A stretch of DNA of 48,000 bases. Origin: an uncultured Alphaproteobacteria bacterium (GTDB lineage: Bacteria > Pseudomonadota > Alphaproteobacteria > HIMB59 > GCA-002718135). Below are positions 8,146 to 16,355 of this stretch, piece by piece (position 1 is the first letter of the stretch; the number at the start of each line of letters is the position of its first letter). The stretch lies in NCBI GenBank assembly GCA_902595805.1, contig CACJRM010000006.1:1-48000 (forward strand). The letters run 5' to 3'. The position numbers and the translations under genes were made by a program. Under the pieces are notes generated by a model. That model searched no databases, was not told where the DNA came from, and saw nothing but the letters and a program-made list of their open reading frames with translations.

Positions 8146-9126
8146 ATGACAATTGGAATTTTAGGTGGAGGTGTTTGGGGGAGTGCAATTGCCCGAGTAT
8201 TAAGTAATAATAAAGTTATAATTTATGCTCGAGATGAAAAAATTGTTAAATCAATAAATGAACATAAAATTAATCCAAAATTAAAATACAGTTCATTTAA
8301 TGAAAATGTCACTGCTACTACCTCTTTAACAGAAATTAGAAATGTTAAATTTTTATTTATAACTTTACCGGCACAAAATATTAGGGAGGTAATTAAGGAT
8401 ACATCATTACATAATAAAAATCATCATATTGTTATATGTTCTAAAGGCATTGAAATATCATCATCAAAATTTTTAACAGATGTATTTCAAGAAATGATGC
8501 CGTTTAAATCAATTAGTATTTTATCAGGCCCATCTTTTTCAAATGAAGTATCTCAAAGTTTACCAACTGCTGTCACGCTTGCAACAAAAGATAAAAAAGA
8601 TTTTGAGAATATTTCTAAACTTATACCTAACAAAGAGTTTAGAATTTATTATTCAAATGATTTAATCGGAACGCAAATAGGTGGTGCGTTAAAGAATATA
8701 TATGCAATAGCTGCAGGTGTTTCAGAAGGATTGAATTTAGGTGAAAATGCTAAAAGTGCACTCATTTCAAGATCTTTTGCAGAAATGACACGATATGCAA
8801 AAAAATTTAAAGCTGATAAAAATACTTTATTTGGTTTATCAGGGCTTGGCGATCTAATTTTAACATGCAGCTCTAAAAATTCTCGTAATACACAGTTTGG
8901 CATTAAATTAGCTTCTTCAAAATATGATAATTTTTTAGATCTTTTAAAATCGCAAGAAGTAACAGAGGGTTATTATACTGTTAAAGCAGTCTATAATATT
9001 TCACAAAAAAAAAATATTGATATGCCAATTATGGAGTCTGTATACAATATACTTTATAAGCAACATGATTTAAAAGAAGAACTAACTAATTTACTGAGTA
9101 GACCAATAACAGAAGAGAAAATTTAA
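8146..9126 (+). CDS. gpsA: Glycerol-3-phosphate dehydrogenase [NAD(P)+]
   Basis: Cytoplasmic enzyme reducing dihydroxyacetone phosphate to sn-glycerol 3-phosphate, the backbone of phospholipids. The 326-residue product starts with the Rossmann motif GILGGGVWGSAIA. Further family motifs are VICSKGIE, the LSGPSFSNEV substrate loop, and GGALKNIYAIAAGVSEG with the catalytic lysine. I start at ATG 8146 because the Rossmann fold begins there, as usual for the family; an in-frame TTG at 8119 would add nine basic residues with no family support. It is the first gene of a tight five-gene run with deoC, ALDH, fucU/rbsD and rbsK. Confidence 0.94.
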   Translation: MTIGILGGGVWGSAIARVLSNNKVIIYARDEKIVKSINEHKINPKLKYSSFNENVTATTSLTEIRNVKFLFITLPAQNIREVIKDTSLHNKNHHIVICSKGIEISSSKFLTDVFQEMMPFKSISILSGPSFSNEVSQSLPTAVTLATKDKKDFENISKLIPNKEFRIYYSNDLIGTQIGGALKNIYAIAAGVSEGLNLGENAKSALISRSFAEMTRYAKKFKADKNTLFGLSGLGDLILTCSSKNSRNTQFGIKLASSKYDNFLDLLKSQEVTEGYYTVKAVYNISQKKNIDMPIMESVYNILYKQHDLKEELTNLLSRPITEEKI

Positions 9127-9130
9127 TTTG

Positions 9131-10075
9131 ATGACAAAGAAAACATTTTATACCTTGGATACAATTTGGGTCAATAATACGCAAATTAATTTGAGTGCTG
9201 TAGAGCGTCGAACATCTACCTTAATTAAAAGAAGAACTGTAAAAAAGGAATTTCAAGTTGCTTGGTTATTAAAAGCTATTACTTTGATTGATCTTACTAC
9301 ACTAAGTGGCGACGACACTTTTGGAAAAGTTGAAAAACTATGCAATAAAGCTCTTAATCCCATCGATGATTATATTATTGAAGACTTAGGGTTAGTAAAA
9401 AATGCAATAAGAGTAGGAGCTGTATGTGTCTATCACCATCTAATAAAAGATTGTACAAAACTAATTCAAAATAAACTCCCAATTGCTGCTGTTTCTACAG
9501 GTTTTCCTGCAGGTTTATCATCTTATACGACTAGAAAAAAAGAAATTTCTGACTCTATTAGACATGGTGCTGATGAAATCGATATTGTTATCAATAGAGG
9601 ATATGTTCTCCAAAATAACTGGAAAAAATTATACGAAGAGGTTCGTAGTTTTAAAGAAACTGCAGGTAAAACAAAAATAAAAGCTATTCTTGGTGTTGGC
9701 GATCTTGAAACTCTTCGAAATGTAGCTAAAGCATCTTTAGTTTGTATGATGGCTGGTGCAGATTTTATAAAAACATCAACTGGAAAAGAAAGTGTGAATG
9801 CTAACTTAAATAATAGCCTTGTTATGTTGAGAATGATTAGAGATTTTCATACAAAAACTGGAAAAAAAATTGGTTTTAAACCTGCAGGTGGAATATCAAC
9901 AGCCAAATCTGTTTTAGAATTTTTAATATTAGTAGCAGAAGAACTAGGATTTGAATGGGTAAATCCTAAATTATTGCGAATTGGTGCTTCTAGTTTATTA
10001 ATTGATATAGAAAGACAACTATATCACTACACTAGTGGCAGGTATGCAAACAAAGAGAAACTTGCAATAGGATAA
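9131..10075 (+). CDS. deoC: Deoxyribose-phosphate aldolase
   Basis: Class I aldolase splitting 2-deoxyribose 5-phosphate into acetaldehyde and glyceraldehyde 3-phosphate, the key step of deoxynucleoside catabolism. The 314-residue product has the Schiff-base lysine in ADFIKTSTGK (about residue 214) and the second active-site lysine in GFKPAGGIS (about residue 250). It is longer than the 220-260 residue bacterial form because of an N-terminal extension, as in the larger DeoC forms. TTG 9128 directly precedes ATG 9131; I take the ATG. The aldehyde dehydrogenase encoded 1 base downstream would remove the acetaldehyde product. Confidence 0.93.
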   Translation: MTKKTFYTLDTIWVNNTQINLSAVERRTSTLIKRRTVKKEFQVAWLLKAITLIDLTTLSGDDTFGKVEKLCNKALNPIDDYIIEDLGLVKNAIRVGAVCVYHHLIKDCTKLIQNKLPIAAVSTGFPAGLSSYTTRKKEISDSIRHGADEIDIVINRGYVLQNNWKKLYEEVRSFKETAGKTKIKAILGVGDLETLRNVAKASLVCMMAGADFIKTSTGKESVNANLNNSLVMLRMIRDFHTKTGKKIGFKPAGGISTAKSVLEFLILVAEELGFEWVNPKLLRIGASSLLIDIERQLYHYTSGRYANKEKLAIG

Positions 10076-10076
10076 T

Positions 10077-12437
10077 ATGGATAAAGTTATTAAAAATTTT
10101 CAAAATATAACGTATGGACCAGCACCAGAGGATAGCAAGGAAGTTACCAATTGGATTAAAAATTTAAAAAATCCAAATAATATTTTTATAAATGGAAAGT
10201 TTGTAAAATCATCTAGCTCAAAAAAATTAAATATAATAAATCCTTCCACAAATAAAAAAATTGCGACATTGTCTGTTGCTTCAAAAAAAGATGTAAATGC
10301 TGCAGTCAGTGCTGCCAAAAAAGCTCATATCAAATGGTCAAAACTTTCATCTTTTGATCGATCAAAATATTTATATGCACTCGCCCGTCTAATACAAAAA
10401 AATTCAAGATTTATTTCTGTTTTAGAGACTATTGATAATGGTAAACCAATACGTGAAACAAGAGATATAGATATTCCACTTGTTGCTAGACATTTTTATT
10501 ACCATGCCGGGTGGGCTGCGAGGAATACTAATAATTCTGATAACTCTATTGGTGTTGTTGGGCAAATTATACCGTGGAACTTTCCATTGTTAATGTTAGC
10601 GTGGAAAATTGCTCCTGCAATTGCTCTTGGTAATACAGTAGTCTTAAAGCCTGCAGAGTATACTTCTTTAACAGCACTTTATTTTGCTGAACTTTGTGAA
10701 AAAGCTAAAATTCCACATGGTGTAATTAATATTATTACGGGAGATGGTTCTACTGGTGAACATATAACATTGCATAAAGATATTAAAAAAATTGCCTTTA
10801 CTGGATCAACTGAAGTTGGAAAGAAAATAATTCAAACAAATACTAATCCAGATAAAAAAATGACAATGGAACTTGGGGGTAAATCACCTTTTATTGTTTT
10901 TGAAGATGCTGATTTAGATAGCGCAGTAGAAGGTGTTGTTGATGCAATTTGGTTTAATCAAGGTCAAGTATGTTGTGCTGGATCAAGACTCTTAGTACAA
11001 GAAAGTATTGAGAAAAAATTTATCCAAAAACTTAAGAAAAGAATGGAAAAACTTCGTGTTGGTGATCCATTAGACAAGTCTATTGATATTGGAGCTATAG
11101 TTGCACCAGTCCAACTTAAAAAAATTAATTCTTTAGTAAATGAAGCACAAAAGGATGGAAATAAATTATGGCAACCTTCATGGTCATGTCCAACAAATGG
11201 TTTATTTTATCCTCCATCTTTATTTACAAATGTAACACCGTCATCTTTTATTGCTCAAGTAGAAATATTTGGACCAGTTTTAACAGCGATGACATTTAGA
11301 AAACCTAGTGAAGCCGTATCAATTGCTAATAATACACAATACGGACTTGCTGCAAGTATTTGGTCTGAAAATATTAATTTAGCTTTAGATATTGCTCCAA
11401 AAGTAAAAGCTGGAGTCATTTGGATTAATTCTACAAACTTATTTGATGCTGCTTGTGGTTTTGGCGGATACAAAGAAAGTGGTTTTGGAAGAGAAGGTGG
11501 CTCAGAAGGTATAAGAGCATATTCAAAATTACCACTTCCTCTTGTTCAATCAAAAAGAGGAAAGAAATTATCTAAAGCTCATTCATCTAACTCTATCGAT
11601 AGAACACCAAAATTATACATTGGAGGAAAACAAAAAAGACCTGATAGCGGTTATTCCTTTTCTTCTTATGATGTTCAAAATAATTTTATTTGTGATGTTC
11701 CAAATGCAAATCGCAAAGATGTAAGAGACACAGTTGAAGTTGCTTCTAAAGCAATTAACAAATCTTCTACTAACTTTAATAGAGCTCAAATTCTTTATTA
11801 CTTAGCTGAAAATTTACAAAATCGAAAAACTACCTTTGCTAATTTGTTATCTTCTTTAGTTGGTATCTCTTCAAAAGATGCTGAAAAAGAATTTGATCAA
11901 TCAATTGAAAGATTATTTTATTACGCAGCTATGGCTGATAAGTTTGAAGGCTCTATACATAATCCTCCTATAAGAGGTTTAACACTAGCTGTTAAAGAGC
12001 CGATAGGAGTTGTTGCAAATATTTTAAATGATGATTATCCACTTTTAAGTTTAATAACTACATTAGGATCAAATTTTGCAGCAGGAAATGCTAGTATTAT
12101 TGTTCCAGGACAAAAGACATCTCTTTTAGCAACCGAATTGTATCAACTACTTGAAACTTCTGATGTTCCAGCTGGGTATATTAATATCCTTACAACTAAA
12201 CAAAATAGTTTGAATAAAATCTTATCTGAACATGAAAATATTGATGGTATTTGGTTTTTTAGTGAAAATAATAATGAGCGCCTAAAGGTTATTCAAAGCA
12301 CAACATCAAATTTAAAAAGAACTTGGTGTCCACAATCAAAAAATCTTGATTGGTCTTCGAAAGAAGAAGATTTCTTAGAAGAGTTTCTATATCAAAGTAC
12401 ACAAGTAAAAAATATTTGGATCCCTTACGGAGAGTGA
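10077..12437 (+). CDS. Double-domain aldehyde dehydrogenase, second domain degenerate
   Basis: NAD(P)-dependent aldehyde oxidation. Domain 1 (about residues 35-500) is a complete ALDH: PWNFP at 167-171 with the oxyanion Asn, FTGSTEVGK, general-base Glu in MELGGKSP (E265), and nucleophile Cys in GQVCCAGSR (C299). Domain 2 (about 510-786) restarts the fold (LYIGGKQKRPDSG, EPIGVVANILNDDYPLL) but is cut short: it lacks a recognisable GQxC nucleophile and ELGGK, so it is probably structural. The total of 786 residues matches large ALDH proteins I know beside deoC in other alphaproteobacteria. Lying 1 base after deoC, it likely oxidises acetaldehyde to acetate; that substrate is inferred from context. 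Confidence 0.85.
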   Translation: MDKVIKNFQNITYGPAPEDSKEVTNWIKNLKNPNNIFINGKFVKSSSSKKLNIINPSTNKKIATLSVASKKDVNAAVSAAKKAHIKWSKLSSFDRSKYLYALARLIQKNSRFISVLETIDNGKPIRETRDIDIPLVARHFYYHAGWAARNTNNSDNSIGVVGQIIPWNFPLLMLAWKIAPAIALGNTVVLKPAEYTSLTALYFAELCEKAKIPHGVINIITGDGSTGEHITLHKDIKKIAFTGSTEVGKKIIQTNTNPDKKMTMELGGKSPFIVFEDADLDSAVEGVVDAIWFNQGQVCCAGSRLLVQESIEKKFIQKLKKRMEKLRVGDPLDKSIDIGAIVAPVQLKKINSLVNEAQKDGNKLWQPSWSCPTNGLFYPPSLFTNVTPSSFIAQVEIFGPVLTAMTFRKPSEAVSIANNTQYGLAASIWSENINLALDIAPKVKAGVIWINSTNLFDAACGFGGYKESGFGREGGSEGIRAYSKLPLPLVQSKRGKKLSKAHSSNSIDRTPKLYIGGKQKRPDSGYSFSSYDVQNNFICDVPNANRKDVRDTVEVASKAINKSSTNFNRAQILYYLAENLQNRKTTFANLLSSLVGISSKDAEKEFDQSIERLFYYAAMADKFEGSIHNPPIRGLTLAVKEPIGVVANILNDDYPLLSLITTLGSNFAAGNASIIVPGQKTSLLATELYQLLETSDVPAGYINILTTKQNSLNKILSEHENIDGIWFFSENNNERLKVIQSTTSNLKRTWCPQSKNLDWSSKEEDFLEEFLYQSTQVKNIWIPYGE

Positions 12438-12449
12438 TATACTAAAAAT

Positions 12450-12908
12450 ATGTTAATTAACGTCGACCCTATTTTAAGTCCTGATATATTAAAAACATTA
12501 CGTGAAATGGGTCATGGTGATAGACTTGTTATATCTGATATTAATTATCCTGCCCATTCGAATCACAATAGAGTTCATCGATTAGATGGACTTGATATGA
12601 CAACTGTCATTAGAGCTGTTTTATCTGTTTTTCCATTGGATAGTTTCGTAGACTCAGCCGTTCACAGAATGGAAGTTGATAATCAGCCAGATGAAATTAA
12701 TGATGCTAATAAAGAAGTAATTGATGCAATTAAGGAAGTATCAGGAGATCATTGGAAAATTGGTTCATACGAAAGACAAGAATTTTATAAGCAATCAAGA
12801 TCAACCTATGCATATATTACAACAAGTGAAAGACGACCTTACTGTAATTTTATTTTAACAAAAGGTGTTATTAAGCCAGATGGTACTGTTTGGATAATCG
12901 ATAAATAA
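12450..12908 (+). CDS. RbsD/FucU-family sugar mutarotase or pyranase
   Basis: Small cytoplasmic enzyme (152 residues) that interconverts sugar anomers or ring forms so that the kinase receives the right form: D-ribose pyranase (RbsD) or L-fucose mutarotase (FucU). The N-terminal LKTLREMGHGDRLVISDINYPAHS and the later DSAVHRMEVDN are the conserved His/Asp-containing segments, and YAYITTSERRPYCNFILTKGV is the typical C-terminal part. The C-terminal wording resembles FucU more than RbsD, but the adjacent ribokinase-type gene makes ribose or deoxyribose the likelier substrate. It lies 12 bases after the ALDH gene and 2 before the kinase. Confidence 0.85.
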   Translation: MLINVDPILSPDILKTLREMGHGDRLVISDINYPAHSNHNRVHRLDGLDMTTVIRAVLSVFPLDSFVDSAVHRMEVDNQPDEINDANKEVIDAIKEVSGDHWKIGSYERQEFYKQSRSTYAYITTSERRPYCNFILTKGVIKPDGTVWIIDK

Positions 12909-12910
12909 TT

Positions 12911-13825
12911 ATGTCGATTAGTATACTTGGTATTTTTGTTGCTGATCTAGTTTTTTTTGGAGAAAAAATTCCCGTTGAGGGAGAAACTATTCTTGGTAAA
13001 AATTTTGTTATTGGTCCTGGTGGCAAAGGATCAAACCAAGCTGTAGCTGCATCTAAGGCTGGTGCAAAAATTTTTTTTATTTCAAAGATTGGTGATGATC
13101 AATTTGGCTCTATGGCAACAGAGATTTATGAAAATTCTGGTGTTGATTATAGCAATGTTATTATTTCAAAAGATCATTCAACCGGTGCAGCTGGCATACT
13201 TGTTAATGAAGGAACAGGAGCTAATGCCATTAATGTTTTTCCTGGGGCAGCAGGTGCAATTACTATTGAAGATATAGATAAAGCAGAAGAGGCAATTAAA
13301 AACTCAAGTATATTTCTTACACAACTAGAGGCACCAAAGGATGTTGTTACCTATGCATTAAAAAAAGCACATAGTTTAAATGTAAAAACAATTTTAAATC
13401 CTGCGCCAGCAGCTGAAATAGATGAATCTTTATTTTCAATGATTGATTATTTTACACCAAATGAAACAGAAGCGAGTTTTTATGTTGATCACAATGTTGA
13501 AACTCATGAGGATGCTAAAAAAGCTGCAATTCAATTATTAGAAAAGGGAATTAAAAATGTCGTTATTACTCTTGGAGATAAAGGAGCTTTTTTTGCCAAC
13601 AATGAAGAAAATTTTTCTATACCTGTAGCTAATCTTTCAAATCCAGTAGTCGACACAACAGGTGCTGGCGATGCTTTCAATGCAGGTTTTGCTGCAGCAC
13701 TTACTGAGGGTCAAAATATTAAAGATGCTCTAAAATTTGCTAGTGCTACTGCTGGCTTATCAACGACTAAAATTGGTACGGCAAATTCTATGCCTTCTCG
13801 AGAGGAAATTGATAAACTTCTATAA
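12911..13825 (+). CDS. rbsK: Ribokinase-like PfkB-family sugar kinase
   Basis: ATP-dependent phosphorylation of a pentose, ribose by closest family look, possibly deoxyribose given the deoC neighbour. The 304-residue product has the PfkB N-terminal motif GPGGKGSNQAVAASKAGA (near residue 36), substrate-contact GAAGAI, NPAPA, and the C-terminal DTTGAGDAFNAGFAAAL with the catalytic aspartate. Length is standard for ribokinase. It ends the gpsA-deoC-ALDH-fucU/rbsD-rbsK run; its last codons contain the -35 element of the next promoter. Whether it acts on ribose or on 2-deoxyribose cannot be read from the sequence. Confidence 0.88.
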   Translation: MSISILGIFVADLVFFGEKIPVEGETILGKNFVIGPGGKGSNQAVAASKAGAKIFFISKIGDDQFGSMATEIYENSGVDYSNVIISKDHSTGAAGILVNEGTGANAINVFPGAAGAITIEDIDKAEEAIKNSSIFLTQLEAPKDVVTYALKKAHSLNVKTILNPAPAAEIDESLFSMIDYFTPNETEASFYVDHNVETHEDAKKAAIQLLEKGIKNVVITLGDKGAFFANNEENFSIPVANLSNPVVDTTGAGDAFNAGFAAALTEGQNIKDALKFASATAGLSTTKIGTANSMPSREEIDKLL

Positions 13826-13837
13826 TTATTGTATAAT
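13809..13837 (+). promoter_or_regulatory. Near-consensus sigma-70 promoter inside the end of rbsK
   Basis: TTGATA (13809-13814), exactly 17 bases, then TATAAT (13832-13837): eleven of twelve consensus positions. This is the best housekeeping promoter in the window. Transcription should start near 13844-13847, so the ATG at 13847 would have a leader of zero to three bases. It would drive the mini-protein gene, exonuclease I, uppP and the DapA-like gene. Confidence 0.75.
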
Positions 13838-13846
13838 AGAACCATT

Positions 13847-14026
13847 ATGCAATTATTCTTAGAAAGACTGATCTATTTTTGGGCTGGGATTACAGCTATC
13901 GGTCTTTTAATAGCAGTAGCTTACTGGGCAATCGCAACTATAATTTACGTTGCCTTTATCTCTCTTTTTATTGCTATCGCAGCTACTCTATTCTATCATT
14001 TTTATTGGTCCAAAAGAGATAATTAA
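13847..14026 (+). CDS. Small two-TM membrane protein of unknown function
   Basis: A 59-residue protein, almost wholly hydrophobic, with two predicted membrane helices (about residues 8-29 and 31-52) and a short basic tail ending SKRDN. I do not recognise a family. I use ATG 13847; an in-frame TTG at 13829 overlaps the -10 region of the promoter, so it could not be translated from that transcript. No Shine-Dalgarno precedes the ATG, in keeping with a leaderless message. The downstream neighbour is exonuclease I after 32 bases. It could be a genuine membrane mini-protein or, less likely, a chance reading frame in AT-rich DNA; the promoter placement favours real. Confidence 0.6.
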   Translation: MQLFLERLIYFWAGITAIGLLIAVAYWAIATIIYVAFISLFIAIAATLFYHFYWSKRDN

Positions 14027-14033
14027 TAGTCTA

Positions 14034-14055
14034 TAAATACCAATAAGGTTATTTA
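14034..14055 (+). promoter_or_regulatory. Hairpin over the exonuclease I ribosome binding site
   Basis: TAAATACC (14034-14041) can pair with GGTTATTTA (14047-14055) with one bulged T around the loop AATAA. The AAGG at 14045-14048, ten bases before the GTG start at 14059, is the best Shine-Dalgarno and sits in this loop and stem. It could modestly limit translation. The stem is AT-rich and may be accidental. Confidence 0.25.
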
Positions 14056-14058
14056 TCA

Positions 14059-15570
14059 GTGTCAAAATATATATTTTACGATCTAGAAACATCAGGAAGA
14101 GGTAAGAAAGAATATCCAACTGCTTTTGGTACTACTCCAAAATGGGAGCAGATAATGCAAATTGCAGCAATAGTTACTGACTCCAAGTTTAATCAAACAA
14201 ATCAAAATATGAATGAGTTCTGCAGACCTCGAACATCAGTGATTTCTCAACCTGGTGCATTAATAACAACACTCAAAGGTATGAGAGAGGCACTTGATGC
14301 CCCACAGTCATCTTACGAATTAATGAAAAAAATTAATAAAACTTTTGATGAATGGAAAAAAGATGATCCAAGTTCTACTTTTATAGGACACAACATAATA
14401 GAGTTCGATGAATCAGTTCTCGAATACAATTTGTTTAGTCATATGTTTTATCCGTATGTAACAAGAAAGAGTAGGGGCGATACATTAAATTTAGCGAGAG
14501 GTTTATATGCCATCAACCCCTCAAGTATAAAAACACCTTTAACAGAAAGAGGTAATCCTAGTTTTAAATTAGAAAAAATTGCAGAGATGAACAACTTGCC
14601 TGTTGAATTTGCTCACGATGCATTTTCAGATGTTAAGACATCAATTGCTCTGACCAAATATATTAACGAAGCAGACACAACTAATTGGAATCAGCTACAA
14701 ATGACAATGAGTAAAGAAGATGCCATTGAATATATAAATAAAAATAAAGGTTTTTGTTTTATGACAAGTTTTGGAGGAAGAATTAAACTTCAAGCATTAT
14801 CGATGGTATGTGAGTCACAATACAATGGTTGGTTTCATACAATTGATTTAGCTCATGATCCTACACCATTACTAGAAGCTAATTCTGAGCAATTTAAAAA
14901 ACTGATTAAAAGAAAAAATAGATACGTCATTACTAATCAGCATCCTATTATTCTACCAGGTAAGATTGCTGCAAATTACGAGCCTTATGATGAAATTGGT
15001 TCAGATGTTCTTAATGAAAGAGCGAAAATAGTTTTTAAAAATAAAGATTTAGCAGACAAGTTTAAACTTATGGAAATTGATAGGCGTATTGAAAAAGAAG
15101 ACGAAAAATCCCAGGATAATGTATTTCCAGAAAGTGCAGCAAATGCCTTTCTTGATTTTAAACAATCAACAGAAATAGCTAAATTTCACGAACAAGATGA
15201 TTGGAATGAAAAATATAAAATTGCTCTTTCAATAAAAGAGCCAAGAGCAAACTTTATTTTAAAAAGACTTATATTTGATGAAAGTCCAAAAACTTTATCA
15301 AAAGAAGATTTTAAAATGGTTCACCGAGAGTTACATGAAAGATTAGTTATTAATCAAGAAAGACCTTTTACAACGATACCAGAAGCAATGTCACAAACTG
15401 ATACAGAGTTAGTTAAAATGGAAGAAAGCGATGATGAAAATAAAGCTCAAAAAATGCAAATTTTAAAAGATTACAATGTCTATTTAAATTTTATGGAGAA
15501 ATATTTTTCTAATAAAAATGCTGAACCCCTTCCAAGCGGTAAGGAACTGAGCAAAATAATCTTTGGTTAA
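14059..15570 (+). CDS. sbcB: Exodeoxyribonuclease I (3'-5' single-strand DNA exonuclease)
   Basis: Processive 3'-to-5' exonuclease on single-stranded DNA, used in recombination and mismatch repair. The N-terminal DEDDh nuclease is clear: D8 and E10 in YDLETSG, D117 in IGHNIIEFDES, and H186-x4-D191 in HDAFSDVKTS. Sequences matching E. coli ExoI include KWEQIMQIAAIVTDSKF, FCRPRTSVISQPGALIT and ARGLYAINP. The product is 503 residues against about 475 in E. coli, with SH3-like and helical C-terminal regions. The start is GTG. It overlaps uppP by one base. ExoI is best known from gammaproteobacteria, so its occurrence here is of some interest. Confidence 0.9.
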   Translation: MSKYIFYDLETSGRGKKEYPTAFGTTPKWEQIMQIAAIVTDSKFNQTNQNMNEFCRPRTSVISQPGALITTLKGMREALDAPQSSYELMKKINKTFDEWKKDDPSSTFIGHNIIEFDESVLEYNLFSHMFYPYVTRKSRGDTLNLARGLYAINPSSIKTPLTERGNPSFKLEKIAEMNNLPVEFAHDAFSDVKTSIALTKYINEADTTNWNQLQMTMSKEDAIEYINKNKGFCFMTSFGGRIKLQALSMVCESQYNGWFHTIDLAHDPTPLLEANSEQFKKLIKRKNRYVITNQHPIILPGKIAANYEPYDEIGSDVLNERAKIVFKNKDLADKFKLMEIDRRIEKEDEKSQDNVFPESAANAFLDFKQSTEIAKFHEQDDWNEKYKIALSIKEPRANFILKRLIFDESPKTLSKEDFKMVHRELHERLVINQERPFTTIPEAMSQTDTELVKMEESDDENKAQKMQILKDYNVYLNFMEKYFSNKNAEPLPSGKELSKIIFG

Positions 15571-16355
15571 TGTTTGAGCTTCAATATTTTATCATTGGCA
15601 TTGCCCAAGGTTTTACTGAATTTTTGCCAATTAGTTCTTCTGGTCATTTAGTTCTTGTATCAGAATTAACGAGTTGGCAAGATCAAGGTCTTTTTACTGA
15701 TGTTGCTGTTCACGTTGGCACATTATTAGCAGTTATAACTTATTTAAGATCTCATATAACATCATTAATTAAGAGTTTTTTCTCTTTCCAGCTTACTCAA
15801 AATGATAATCTAATTAAAATTATTATTGCAACAATACCTGCCGTAATAGTGGGATTTTTTATTTTTGATTTTGTTCAATTATATTTTCGCGATATCAAAG
15901 TTGTTGCAGTCACAAGTGTTGTTTTTGCTGCTCTATTATTTGTAGCAGATCATTTTAAAATGAAAATATCTTCTTGGGAGAGTATGAGTTATATTCAGGC
16001 CTTTATCATTGGCATGTTTCAAGTTTTAGCTTTTATACCTGGGGCAAGTAGAGCAGGTGTTACAATTACTGGAGCGCGTTTTTTAGGATTTGATAGATCT
16101 TCTGCAGCAATATTTTCTATGCTTTTATCCATTCCTATTATTTTAGCATCTTTAGTTTTAACAAGTTTAGATTTAATAAGTAGTTCTGAAGTAAATTTAA
16201 ATTTATACCAATCTTTATTTGCGGCAATCATTGCGTGTATTACTGCACTATTATCAATTAATATCATGATGCAAATTATACAAAAATCAACTTTTAATAT
16301 ATTTATTATTTATAGAGTTATTTTAGGTTTTATATTATTATACTTCTATGCTTAA
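15570..16355 (+). CDS. uppP: Undecaprenyl-diphosphatase
   Basis: Integral membrane enzyme that dephosphorylates undecaprenyl diphosphate to recycle the lipid carrier of peptidoglycan and other surface polymers; it gives low-level bacitracin resistance. Both catalytic motifs are present: GFTEFLPISSSGHLVL near residues 14-29 and PGASRAGVTITGARFLGFDR near residues 155-174. The 261-residue length and about seven to eight membrane segments fit the BacA/UppP family. Its ATG overlaps the sbcB stop by one base, and its end overlaps the next gene by 8 bases. Confidence 0.95.
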   Translation: MFELQYFIIGIAQGFTEFLPISSSGHLVLVSELTSWQDQGLFTDVAVHVGTLLAVITYLRSHITSLIKSFFSFQLTQNDNLIKIIIATIPAVIVGFFIFDFVQLYFRDIKVVAVTSVVFAALLFVADHFKMKISSWESMSYIQAFIIGMFQVLAFIPGASRAGVTITGARFLGFDRSSAAIFSMLLSIPIILASLVLTSLDLISSSEVNLNLYQSLFAAIIACITALLSINIMMQIIQKSTFNIFIIYRVILGFILLYFYA

